NCBI RefSeq assembly: GCF_026340095.1
Contig: NZ_JAPEPO010000001.1
Span: 4,791,001 to 4,855,000 of the forward strand
Reading direction: 5' to 3'
DNA: 64,000 nt
Source: Streptomyces sp. NBC_01446
GTDB lineage: Bacteria > Actinomycetota > Actinomycetes > Streptomycetales > Streptomycetaceae
Numbering within the stretch: position 1 is the stretch's first letter; the number at the start of each line of letters is the position of its first letter. Shown here piece by piece: positions 24,829-32,850 of this stretch. The notes beneath the pieces are model-generated. The model did no database searches. It was given only the letters and a program-made list of their open reading frames with translations, and had not been told where the DNA came from. The position numbers and the translations under genes were made by a program.

Positions 24829-25316
24829 GGGCGCGCAGGTTCAACCCGCTGCACCTGGCGGGCTGGCTCTTCGCCGACATGCTGCTGGTCCTCGCGCTCG
24901 TCGCGATGGGCGACCAGGGCGACCCCCAGGCCGCGGAGGCCGGAGCGAAGCCCTCGGCGTCCGCGAGCGGGAGGCCCACACCGTCGAAGAGCCCCGAGCA
25001 CAAGGGCCAGCGCGCGGTGACCCGTACGCCCGTCAAGGTGTCCATCGACGCCGCTCAGGGGGACCGGGACCGTATCGAGAAGCGGCTGCGCGCGGTGACG
25101 GAGAAGTACCGGGGACGGCAGGCGGCGTTCGTCCTCACCTTCGGCCGCAACAGCGACCCGGGCGCCGGCGGCGCGTACGCCCACCAGGTCAACTCGCTGC
25201 TGACGAAGGCCCGTCCTGACATGTTCAGGAACGCGACCACCCGCGACTTCTGGAAGGGCGCGGCCACCGGGGGCCATGCCGACATCGAGATCTACTTCTA
25301 CACCTACGCGAACTGA
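24825..25316 (+). CDS. Small single-span membrane protein, ExbD/MotB-like N-terminus
   Basis: A 163-residue protein with one N-terminal helix, LAGWLFADMLLVLALVAMG, then a Ser/Pro/Lys-rich linker and a C-terminal alpha/beta domain of about 100 residues ending IEIYFYTYAN. The F-x-D-x-LLVL pattern matches the proton-channel helix of ExbD/TolR, where the aspartate (D18 here) carries protons. The soluble part, with AFVLTFGRNSDPGAG and YAHQVNSLLTKARP, loosely resembles an OmpA/MotB-type domain, which I cannot verify. It is coupled to the gene before it (ATGA) and precedes the vWA gene by 27 bases. Confidence 0.65.
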   Translation: MRARRFNPLHLAGWLFADMLLVLALVAMGDQGDPQAAEAGAKPSASASGRPTPSKSPEHKGQRAVTRTPVKVSIDAAQGDRDRIEKRLRAVTEKYRGRQAAFVLTFGRNSDPGAGGAYAHQVNSLLTKARPDMFRNATTRDFWKGAATGGHADIEIYFYTYAN

Positions 25317-25343
25317 CGACAGGCTTTCCGGAGGCACGAGGCC

Positions 25344-26009
25344 ATGCAGATTCTGCCGTTCTACCTGCTGTGCGACGAGTCGGGTTCGATGACGGGGGAC
25401 CCGATCGAGGCGATCAACAGCGCATTGCCCGAGCTTCACCACGAGATCAGTACCAATCCGACGGTCGCCGACAAGACCCGGTTCTGCCTGATCGGTTTCT
25501 CCGACGACGCGAAGGTGCTGCAGCCCCTGGTCGACCTGAGCGACATCGAGGAGGTCCCGGCGCTCGCCGCGGGCGGACTGACGTCGTACGGCGCGGCCTT
25601 CCGCGAGCTCCTGCGCTGTGTCGAGGCGGACGTCGCGTCGCTGAAGGCGCAGGGGCACGAGGTGTACCGGCCGGTCGCGTTCTTCCTGTCCGACGGCATT
25701 CCGACCGACGACGGCTGGGAGCAGGACCACAAGGACCTGCTCGGCTCGAAGTACGCCCCGAAGATCATCGCTTTCGGGATCGGTGACGCGGAGGCCGCGA
25801 CGATCGGGCAGGTGGCGAACTTCCGCGCGTTCATGCAGCAGGACTCGACCGTGTCACCGGCGAAGGCCCTGCGGGAGTTCGCGTCCAGCCTGACCCGTTC
25901 CATCGTCCGGTCGGCGAGCAGCATCCCGGCCGACGGCGGGAGCGGATTCACCCTGGCCGTGGACGAGACCGTCCCGGGCTTCTCCACCGTCTCCCTCGAC
26001 AAGCTGTGA
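25344..26009 (+). CDS. TerY-like vWA-domain protein
   Basis: A 221-residue protein made almost entirely of a von Willebrand A domain. The metal-ion-dependent adhesion site is complete: D-x-S-x-S in CDESGSMTG (D11, S13, S15), the threonine in GGLTSYGAAF, and the aspartate in FFLSDGIPTDD. A start at residue 1 with PFYLLCDESGSM and the ISTNP region are typical of TerY proteins of tellurite-resistance-linked operons. ggaggcacgag precedes the ATG. It is followed directly by PP2C phosphatase and kinase genes, the TerY-P arrangement. Confidence 0.9.
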   Translation: MQILPFYLLCDESGSMTGDPIEAINSALPELHHEISTNPTVADKTRFCLIGFSDDAKVLQPLVDLSDIEEVPALAAGGLTSYGAAFRELLRCVEADVASLKAQGHEVYRPVAFFLSDGIPTDDGWEQDHKDLLGSKYAPKIIAFGIGDAEAATIGQVANFRAFMQQDSTVSPAKALREFASSLTRSIVRSASSIPADGGSGFTLAVDETVPGFSTVSLDKL

Positions 26010-26026
26010 GCGAAGGGCGTACGCGG

Positions 26027-27133
26027 ATGAACGAGAGCGAGGAAGCGGCCCGGCTGCACTGGACGCCGACCGACCCGCACGGCTTCGTGGCGTCGGACGG
26101 CTCCCCGACGGTGCGGGACGGCTCCCCGACGGTGCGGGACGGCGCCCCGACGGCGCGGGACGACTATGAGCTGCCGGTGCAGGGCGCCGGCGGCCCGGCC
26201 CTCACCTCTTCTCCCGTCCCCGCTCTCGGCGCGCCCGCCCACAGCGGTCCGAAGGCGCCGAGCTATCCGCCCGTCCCGCAGGGACTGCCCGCCGTGGCAG
26301 GGGACTTGGCGGCGGCCGTGCTTCCGGACATCGTCCTCGACGGCGCCGCGTACCCGGGACTGAGCGTCCGCGCCGCCTCCGTACGCGGGGACTCCCACCG
26401 CTATGCCGGGGAGCCGCGGCAGGACGCGCTGTGCGTGACCCGCGTCGGCGGCGACGAGCAGGGCGGTGAGCTGCTGATGCTCGCGGTCGCCGACGGAGTG
26501 GGCTCGGCCCCGCGCTCACACGTCGGGTCCAACGAGGCCTGCCGCCTGGCCGCGCGCTACCTTGACCACTCCACGTCCCTGCACGAGTCGATCCGCACCG
26601 GCGACGCCGAGCGGTTCCAGCGCACGGCCGACGACGTGGTGCGCCAGATCGGCAACCTGCTGGGCGACCTCGCGTTGCAGCACAGCGAGCGCCCGGACGC
26701 CTTCGCCACCACGCTGCGGATCCTGTTGGTCCCGCTCGACCCGCGCATACGCACCCGCGGCTTCCTGGCGGTCGGGGACGGCGGCACGGCCCTGCTGCGC
26801 CGCGGCTACTGGCACCTGGACGTCGTGGGAGACGCCGACGGCGACAAGGACAGCGACGTCATCGACACGCGCACCGCGGCGCTGCCGCGCGCCCGCGGCG
26901 TCGTGACGCGCCTGCTCCACGCGCACGCCGGCGATGTCCTCGTCCTCAGCACGGACGGCCTGTCGTCCCCGCTGGCGGGCGACGCCGGTATGCGGGACTT
27001 CCTCGCCGACGCGTGGAACGGCGACGAGGTCCCGGCGCCGGCCGACTTCCTCTGGCAGTTCCAGTACCGGGTCAAGTCCTACGACGACGATCGCACCGCC
27101 GTCGTCCTGTGGGAGCACGGGGAGGCGCAGTGA
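26027..27133 (+). CDS. PP2C-type protein phosphatase of the TerY-P triad
   Basis: The C-terminal 250 residues form a PPM/PP2C domain with the metal-binding aspartates in RQDALCV, LAVADGVGSAP, LSTDGLSSPL and YDDDRTAVVLW. The N-terminal 100 residues are Pro/Ser rich and include three direct repeats of about seven residues (SPTVRDG type), probably a flexible linker. ATG 26027 has aaggg upstream; an in-frame GTG at 26006 overlaps the vWA stop (GTGA) and is an alternative. It would remove phosphate placed by the kinase encoded next, or act on the vWA or membrane partners. Confidence 0.88.
   Translation: MNESEEAARLHWTPTDPHGFVASDGSPTVRDGSPTVRDGAPTARDDYELPVQGAGGPALTSSPVPALGAPAHSGPKAPSYPPVPQGLPAVAGDLAAAVLPDIVLDGAAYPGLSVRAASVRGDSHRYAGEPRQDALCVTRVGGDEQGGELLMLAVADGVGSAPRSHVGSNEACRLAARYLDHSTSLHESIRTGDAERFQRTADDVVRQIGNLLGDLALQHSERPDAFATTLRILLVPLDPRIRTRGFLAVGDGGTALLRRGYWHLDVVGDADGDKDSDVIDTRTAALPRARGVVTRLLHAHAGDVLVLSTDGLSSPLAGDAGMRDFLADAWNGDEVPAPADFLWQFQYRVKSYDDDRTAVVLWEHGEAQ
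26096..26158 (+). repeat. Three tandem 21-bp repeats inside the phosphatase gene
   Basis: Units start at 26096, 26117 and 26138; the first two are identical and the third differs at a few positions. They keep frame and encode repeated SPTVRDG-like heptapeptides in the linker. Confidence 0.9.
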
Positions 27134-28101
27134 CGTTCCACAACGGTGCCGATCTCCCGTACAGCGGACTCAAGTTGCTCGGCAAGATAGGAGACGGCGG
27201 CCAGGGTGAGGTGCACGCGGTCGGCGGCCCCGGTGACCTGCTCTACAAGAACTACCGCGAGCCGCACAAGGTCGACGGATCGTCCCTGGCGGCCCTGGTG
27301 GCGTACCGTCAGGCTCTCGCCGCTGCCGACAGGGACCGCCTCGACGCGGAGACCGCATGGCCGCTGTGCCGGGTCCTCGACGCGGGGACGGTCACAGGGT
27401 TCCTGATGCGCAGGGCTCCGGCGACCACCAACTGGCGCACTCCCAAAGGCGATACGAAGCTCATCGAGCTGTCCTATCTGCTGCGGGAACCCAAGGCGGC
27501 CTGGCAGGCCGTGCCGCAGCCGGAGCCGGATGACCGGCTCGGGATCGCCGTCGCACTGGCCGGGCTGTTCGGTCGGCTGCACGCGGCGGGGCTCGTGGTC
27601 GGTGACCTGTCGCAGGCCAATGTGCTGTGGACCCTCACGCCCGAGCCCGCCGTCTTCCTGCTCGACTGCGACGGCATCCGGCTCGTCGGCCGGCCCGCCG
27701 TGCTCGACCAGGCGGACACCCCTGACTGGCACGACCCGCTCGCCCCGGCCGGGACGGCCACCGTCGACAGCGACCGGTACAAGGCGTCACTGATGATCGG
27801 GCGGGTGCTGATGCGGGACCCGTACGCGCATCCGGGCCAGCCGATGGCGCCCCTCTCCGGCGTCCTCGACGACCGGCGCGAGGCGGCGGTGCGAAGCCTC
27901 TGGGCGCGCGCGGCCGGTCCCTACGGAAGCCGGCCCGATCTCGGGCAGTGGCAGACCGCGCTCGCCGGGCGCGAGACGATCAAGCTGATCGCGGCCGCTC
28001 CGGCGCCCCGTCCCGCGGTCGACCGTTCGATGTTCGACACCGCCCGGCAGCGCGGCACGATACAGCTGAACGGCCGGGGAGGACCGGGGCAGCCGGGCTG
28101 A
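27130..28101 (+). CDS. Protein kinase of the TerY-P triad
   Basis: A 323-residue kinase-fold protein starting at GTG 27130 (ggaggcgca upstream, GTGA overlap with the phosphatase). The glycine loop is GDGGQGEV (21-28) with a probable ATP-binding lysine at K40 in LLYKNY. The catalytic loop is GDLSQANVLW, so the HRD histidine and arginine and the usual loop lysine are replaced while the Asp and Asn are kept. The DFG site reads LDCDGI. This pattern is characteristic of TerY-P kinases and compatible with activity. It has no transmembrane segment. Together with the vWA and PP2C genes it completes the triad. Confidence 0.88.
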   Translation: MTFHNGADLPYSGLKLLGKIGDGGQGEVHAVGGPGDLLYKNYREPHKVDGSSLAALVAYRQALAAADRDRLDAETAWPLCRVLDAGTVTGFLMRRAPATTNWRTPKGDTKLIELSYLLREPKAAWQAVPQPEPDDRLGIAVALAGLFGRLHAAGLVVGDLSQANVLWTLTPEPAVFLLDCDGIRLVGRPAVLDQADTPDWHDPLAPAGTATVDSDRYKASLMIGRVLMRDPYAHPGQPMAPLSGVLDDRREAAVRSLWARAAGPYGSRPDLGQWQTALAGRETIKLIAAAPAPRPAVDRSMFDTARQRGTIQLNGRGGPGQPG

Positions 28102-28139
28102 GCCGGAGATCCGACCGGCCGACTGCCCCGTCTCTTGCG

Positions 28140-29438
28140 TCAGTTGCCCGAGACCGTCACGGTCTCGTCGTTCTTGAGCTCGCCCACCAGCTGCTTGACC
28201 TTGGTCTTGTCCCAGACGAGGTTGCCGTTGACGGAGCCGGAGACCGGCATGTTCATCGACTTGCCGTCGCCGCCCGTGACGCCCTTCATGGCGAAGAACA
28301 TCGAGCCCAGGTCCCACAGGCTCATGTCCTTGTCGACGACGAGCGAGTCGAGGCCCGCGCCCATCGTCGGGTAGAGCTTGAACGGGTTCATGACCGTCGA
28401 CGGGGTGGCCACCTGGTGGGCCAGCGCCGACAGGAACGCCTGCTGGTTCTTGGTGCGCTGGAGGTCGCTCGCCGCGAACGCGTGGCGCGTACGGACGAAG
28501 GCCAGGGCCTGCTGGCCGTTCAGCGTCTGCTTGCCCTTCTGGAAGTCGGCTCCGGACCACTTGTCCTTGAAGCCCTCCTTCAGGTTCATCTCGACGCCGC
28601 CGACCGCGTCCACGATCTTCGCGAAGCCGCCGAAGCCGATCTCCGCGTAGTGGTCGATGTGCAGCCCGGTGTTGAACTCGACGGTCCGCACGAGCAGTTC
28701 GGGGCCGTCCTCCGCGTAGGCGGCGTTGAGCTTCACCTGGCGGCCCTGGTTCGGGTAGAGCTTGCCGGAGTCGGAGCCCTTGTAGGACGGGATGGTGACG
28801 TTCGAGTCACGCGGCAGGGAGATCATCGTGCTGCCGTTGTCGCCGGTGTGCAGGATCATCATCGTGTCCGTGCGCTTGCCCTCGGCGGACCCGGTGTGCA
28901 GCTTCTTCTTCTCCGCGTCGGACATTCCGGCCCGGCTGTCGGTGCCGACGATGAGGTAGTTCGTGCCCTGGCCCGTCTCGGGCCTTTCTATGACCTTGGA
29001 GAGGTCGACGTCACGGTGGAGCTTGGAGTCGGCCCAGAAGTACGTGCCGATGCTCACACCGACGAACACGACGACGAGGGTGAGGACGGCCCACTTGATG
29101 CGCCGGCGCCAGTTCGGCCGCGGCCGCGGGGGCGCGTACCCGTCGGCCGGGTCGTTGTCGTTCGGTACGTAGCCGCCGCCACCGCGCCCGCCGCCACCGC
29201 CGTAGACCTGGCCGGTGTTGTAGCCGCTGTCGTACTGGTCCCCGTAGCCCTCGCCGTACGAGGGCTGCGCCGGGACCGTGGGCCGGGGCGGCGCGGAGCG
29301 GCGGGGGCCGCCGCCCTGTCCGCGCTGCACATGCGGCATCGCGCGGGCGCCCTCGGGGCGCGCGCTGGCACTGCCGCGACCGTAACCGCGGTCGCCGCCG
29401 CCCTGACTGTCGCCCCAACCCTCTGGCCAATCGTTCAT
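28140..29438 (-). CDS. LytR-CpsA-Psr family protein, no LytR_C domain
   Basis: LCP enzymes move polyprenyl-phosphate-linked glycopolymers onto peptidoglycan outside the membrane. This one has 432 residues: a 110-residue Gly/Tyr/Pro-rich cytoplasmic tail, one transmembrane helix (IKWAVLTLVVVFVGVSIGTYF) and the LCP domain. Conserved pyrophosphate-binding positions are seen in LIVGTDSRAG, RTDTMMILH, SLPRDSNV and FVRTRHAFAASDLQRTKNQQ. Start 29438 is the ATG preceded by ggggcc. It is the first of five LCP genes in 10 kb and the only one, with that at 36581, lacking a LytR_C domain. Confidence 0.92.
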   Translation of the reverse strand: MNDWPEGWGDSQGGGDRGYGRGSASARPEGARAMPHVQRGQGGGPRRSAPPRPTVPAQPSYGEGYGDQYDSGYNTGQVYGGGGGRGGGGYVPNDNDPADGYAPPRPRPNWRRRIKWAVLTLVVVFVGVSIGTYFWADSKLHRDVDLSKVIERPETGQGTNYLIVGTDSRAGMSDAEKKKLHTGSAEGKRTDTMMILHTGDNGSTMISLPRDSNVTIPSYKGSDSGKLYPNQGRQVKLNAAYAEDGPELLVRTVEFNTGLHIDHYAEIGFGGFAKIVDAVGGVEMNLKEGFKDKWSGADFQKGKQTLNGQQALAFVRTRHAFAASDLQRTKNQQAFLSALAHQVATPSTVMNPFKLYPTMGAGLDSLVVDKDMSLWDLGSMFFAMKGVTGGDGKSMNMPVSGSVNGNLVWDKTKVKQLVGELKNDETVTVSGN

Positions 29439-29556
29439 GGCCCCAGTGTGCAGTCCTGGGCTGTGTGCCCCACAAGGGTGGGTGGCGAATCGGGCCCGGG
29501 CTGTTGCAGAGCTGACACAAAGCAGCCCGTGTCCTGCCCGGCATAAGGTGGAGGCC

Positions 29557-30105
29557 ATGACAGACCAGGCCCGCGGCACGGAATCCGAAATTCCGGGTAA
29601 GCCGACCTCAGCTTCCCGTACGACGTTGTCGCACATCATGACCCACAACGACACCAACCTGCTCGGAACGGTACATGGTGGCGTGATCATGAAACTGGTC
29701 GACGACTCGGCGGGCGCCGTGGCCGGACGGCACTCGGGCGGACCCGCCGTCACCGCCTCCATGGACGAGATGGTCTTCCTGGAGCCGGTGCGTGTGGGCG
29801 ACCTGGTCCATGTGAAGGCGCAGGTCAACTGGACGGGCCGCACCTCCATGGAGGTCGGGGTCCGGGTCCTCGCCGAACGCTGGAACGAGTCGACGCCGGC
29901 CCAGCAGGTCGGTTCCGCCTACCTCGTGTTCGCCGCGGTCGACGCCGACGGCAAGCCCCGCTCGGTGCCGCCCGTGCTCCCGGAGAGCGAGCGCGACAAG
30001 CGGCGCTACCAGGAGGCCCAGATCCGCCGCCAGCACCGGCTCGCGCGCCGCCGCGCGATCAAGGAACTGCGGGAGCAGCGCGCGGCCGACGGCATCGAGG
30101 ACTAG
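29557..30105 (+). CDS. Hotdog-fold acyl-CoA thioesterase (YciA/BFIT type)
   Basis: A 182-residue single hotdog domain. The signature is LSHIMTHNDTNLLGTVHGGVIMKLVDDSAG, with the Asn/Asp in HNDTN and the HGG at the active site expected in this family. A C-terminal charged helix (ERDKRRYQEAQIRRQHRLARRR) extends beyond the fold. ATG 29557 follows aaggtggagg. It sits alone between two LCP genes on the other strand and probably has its own promoter. Confidence 0.9.
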   Translation: MTDQARGTESEIPGKPTSASRTTLSHIMTHNDTNLLGTVHGGVIMKLVDDSAGAVAGRHSGGPAVTASMDEMVFLEPVRVGDLVHVKAQVNWTGRTSMEVGVRVLAERWNESTPAQQVGSAYLVFAAVDADGKPRSVPPVLPESERDKRRYQEAQIRRQHRLARRRAIKELREQRAADGIED

Positions 30106-30144
30106 GCCCAGGACCAGGCCCTTTCGCGCGGAGGCGGCGGGGCG

Positions 30145-31617
30145 TCAGCCGCACACGACCTGGTCCCCGGTGACCGCCCCGAACTGGCCCTGGCGGTCGT
30201 CCTCGGCCCGCACCGCGCTGACCGCCTTGAAGTCGGGGCCGGCCACCACCTTCAGTACCGCGCCCTGTCCGTTCACGGCCTGGAGCTGCGCGCCGGGCAG
30301 CGCCGTCGCCAGCGCCTTCGCCGACCGGTCCCAGCGCGGGTCGTAGAGAACCACGGTGTGCTGGGCGGTGCGCTGCGCCGCGTTCATCGGCGTACCGCTC
30401 GTGCGGAACCCCGTCGCGCGCAGCCCCGCGTCCACCTTCCTGCCGAGACCCGGTGTCATCGTGCCGTTCTCGACCTGGACGCGGATCTGCTGCGGGGCGA
30501 CGCCGACGACCGTCTCCTTCTTGTTCTTGTGGTGCACGGCGAGCGGCTTGTCCTCGCGCAGCGCCTCGAACAGCTTCCGGGACTTCACCGGATCCCACTT
30601 CACCGTCGAGCCGATGCCCTGGACCGGGAAGCTGACGTTGCCGACCGGCACGGTCGTGAACTCCGACGACGACGGTGAGAACCCGCGCATCGCCTGCCCG
30701 AGCTCGACCATCTGGTCCGTGCCCAACCCCCGGTCCGCGCGCACGGAGCTGAGCAGGGTGCGAGCCACATCACGGAACTTGACCGGGTTCAGGAGCACCC
30801 CGGACGACGTGGTCTTCGCGATGAGCGCGGCGAGGAAGCGCTGTTGGCGCTGCATCCGGCCCAGGTCGCCCGCCCCGTCGGTGTGCCGGGCGCGCACGTA
30901 CTGGAGGGCCTGGCCGCCGTCGAGCGTGTGCGTGCCGACGGCCATGTCGAGCCCGGTGTACGCGTCCTTGAGCGGCTTGGCCGTGCAGATCTCGACGCCG
31001 CCGAGCACGTCCACCGTCTTCATGAAGCTGGTGAAGTCGACCTCGAGATAGTGGTCGATCTTCACCCCGGTCATGTGCTCGACGGTGCGCACGGTCAGAT
31101 GGGGCCCGCCCTCCGCATACGCCGCGTTGAGCTTCACCGGGTGCTGCTGGTGCTGCTTGCCCGTCGTCTGGTCGGTGTGCGCGGGGATCTCGGCGTACGA
31201 GTCCCGGGGCAGGCTGACGATGCTCGCGCGGTCCCGGTCGGCGGAGAGGTGCACGATCATGATCGTGTCCGTGCAGTGACAGGGCGCGCCGCCCAGCCGG
31301 TACTTCTTCTTCTCCGCCGGGGTGATCTTGTCGCGGCCGTCCGTGCCCACGAGCAGCACGTTCATCCCGTGACCGCCGGAGGGCCGGTTCTTCATGTCCT
31401 TGAAGGGGTCGATGCGGTTGATCTCGGTGTCGAGCCCGGTGACGACCGCGTGCCCGATCCCGGCGGCCGCGAGGACCGTGACCGATACCGTCGTCGCCAC
31501 CCGCATGGCCCACCGGGGCTTCTTCCTCCGTACGGGGGCGGGCACGGGGGGACGGCCGCGCTCCTGCCGTGGGGGACGCGGTGGGCGTGCGGGGGAGCGG
31601 GTCGGCGGACTGGGCAC
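30145..31617 (-). CDS. LytR-CpsA-Psr family protein with C-terminal LytR_C domain
   Basis: A 490-residue LCP protein. A 50-residue Pro/Arg-rich tail and one membrane helix precede the catalytic domain, with VLLVGTDGRD, CTDTIMIVHLSADRDRASIV, SLPRDSYAEIP and VRARHTDGAGDLGRMQRQQ. A LytR_C domain (IRVQVENGTMTPGLGRKV to the end) follows. I place the start at GTG 31617, which has cggagg ten bases upstream, although the frame is open to 32049. It is divergent from the GT2 glycosyltransferase gene. Confidence 0.88.
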   Translation of the reverse strand: MPSPPTRSPARPPRPPRQERGRPPVPAPVRRKKPRWAMRVATTVSVTVLAAAGIGHAVVTGLDTEINRIDPFKDMKNRPSGGHGMNVLLVGTDGRDKITPAEKKKYRLGGAPCHCTDTIMIVHLSADRDRASIVSLPRDSYAEIPAHTDQTTGKQHQQHPVKLNAAYAEGGPHLTVRTVEHMTGVKIDHYLEVDFTSFMKTVDVLGGVEICTAKPLKDAYTGLDMAVGTHTLDGGQALQYVRARHTDGAGDLGRMQRQQRFLAALIAKTTSSGVLLNPVKFRDVARTLLSSVRADRGLGTDQMVELGQAMRGFSPSSSEFTTVPVGNVSFPVQGIGSTVKWDPVKSRKLFEALREDKPLAVHHKNKKETVVGVAPQQIRVQVENGTMTPGLGRKVDAGLRATGFRTSGTPMNAAQRTAQHTVVLYDPRWDRSAKALATALPGAQLQAVNGQGAVLKVVAGPDFKAVSAVRAEDDRQGQFGAVTGDQVVCG

Positions 31618-31744
31618 GTGGGGGACACCTCCGAGAAGGTGGGCGTGGGATCGCGAGCACCGTAGGCCGACACGATCTCCTGCCCGCGGTAGTGACCACG
31701 GTGGCGCGCGCCCGTGTCCCCCATTAGCGGTAACGTGACGCCTG

Positions 31745-32773
31745 ATGAACGCGAATTCCGACAAGCAGCTTCCGCCCGTATCGGTGATCATGCCCGTCCT
31801 CAACGAGGAGCGGCACCTGCGCGGAGCCGTCGAGGCGATCCTGGCGCAGGAGTACGGCGGCGAGATGGAGGTCGTGGTCGCGCTCGGCCCGTCCTCGGAC
31901 CGCACGGACGAGATCGCCGCGGAGCTCGTGCGCGAGGACCCCCGGGTCCACACCGTGCCGAACCCCACCGGCCGTACGCCCGCGGCGCTGAACGCCGCGA
32001 TCGAGGCGTCCCGCCACCCCATCGTGGTGCGCGTCGACGGACACGGCATGCTCTCGCCGAACTACATCGCGACGGCCGTCCGCCTCCTGGAGGAGACCGG
32101 CGCCCAGAACGTCGGCGGCATCATGCACGCCGAGGGCGAGAACGACTGGGAGGACGCGGTCGCGGCCGCCATGACGTCGAAGATCGGCGTCGGCAACGCG
32201 GCCTTCCACACGGGCGGCGAGGCACAGCAGGCCGAGACCGTGTTCCTTGGTGTCTTCCGGCGCGAGGCCCTTGAGCAGCAGGGCGGCTACAACGTCGAGT
32301 TCATCCGCGCCCAGGACTGGGAGCTGAACTTCCGCATCCGCGAGGCCGGCGGCCTGATCTGGTTCTCGCCCGAGCTGAAGGTCTCGTATCGGCCGCGGCC
32401 CAGCGTGAAGGCGCTCGCCAAGCAGTACAAGGACTACGGTCGCTGGCGCCACGTCGTCGCCCGCTACCACTCGGGCTCGATCAACCTGCGCTACCTCGCG
32501 CCGCCGGTCGCCGTGTGCGCGATCGCCGCGGGTGTCGTGGTGGGCGCGCTCGTGACGCCGTGGGGCTTCGTGATCCCCGGCGGCTACCTGGCGGCCATCG
32601 CGGCCGGTTCGGTGCCGGCCGGCAAGGGGCTGCCGCTGAAGGCGCGCCTGCAGATCCCGGTCGCGCTCGCCACGATGCACATGTCGTGGGGCTGGGGCTT
32701 CCTGACCAGCCCGCGCTCCCTCGCGAAGAGGGTCATCGCGTCGCGGCGCCCGGCCGTACTGAGCGAGGCGTGA
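31745..32773 (+). CDS. Family 2 glycosyltransferase, membrane associated
   Basis: A 342-residue enzyme with a GT-A fold: VSVIMPVLNEERHLRGAVEA at the nucleotide site, VVRVDGHGMLSP for the DXD-like metal site and FIRAQDWELNFRIREAGG for the acceptor region. Two hydrophobic helices near residues 250-295 would place it at the membrane. It probably adds a sugar to a lipid-linked envelope glycan. TAACGT (31731-31736) lies eight bases before the ATG, and no ribosome site is seen, so a leaderless transcript is possible. Acceptor and donor are unknown. Confidence 0.88.
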   Translation: MNANSDKQLPPVSVIMPVLNEERHLRGAVEAILAQEYGGEMEVVVALGPSSDRTDEIAAELVREDPRVHTVPNPTGRTPAALNAAIEASRHPIVVRVDGHGMLSPNYIATAVRLLEETGAQNVGGIMHAEGENDWEDAVAAAMTSKIGVGNAAFHTGGEAQQAETVFLGVFRREALEQQGGYNVEFIRAQDWELNFRIREAGGLIWFSPELKVSYRPRPSVKALAKQYKDYGRWRHVVARYHSGSINLRYLAPPVAVCAIAAGVVVGALVTPWGFVIPGGYLAAIAAGSVPAGKGLPLKARLQIPVALATMHMSWGWGFLTSPRSLAKRVIASRRPAVLSEA

Positions 32774-32815
32774 GCTTCATCCCCGGTCTCTGAGAGGCCG
32801 GGGAGAGGCCGGTCT

Positions 32816-32844
32816 CTCCGGGGCCGATTCCGTCGGCCCCGGAG
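32816..32844. terminator. Bidirectional terminator between GT2 and LCP genes
   Basis: A perfect 11-bp stem (ctccggggccg with its complement) and a 7-base loop lie between convergent genes. A second, weaker hairpin lies just before it at about 32781-32803. Confidence 0.8.
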
Positions 32845-32850
32845 CACGCG

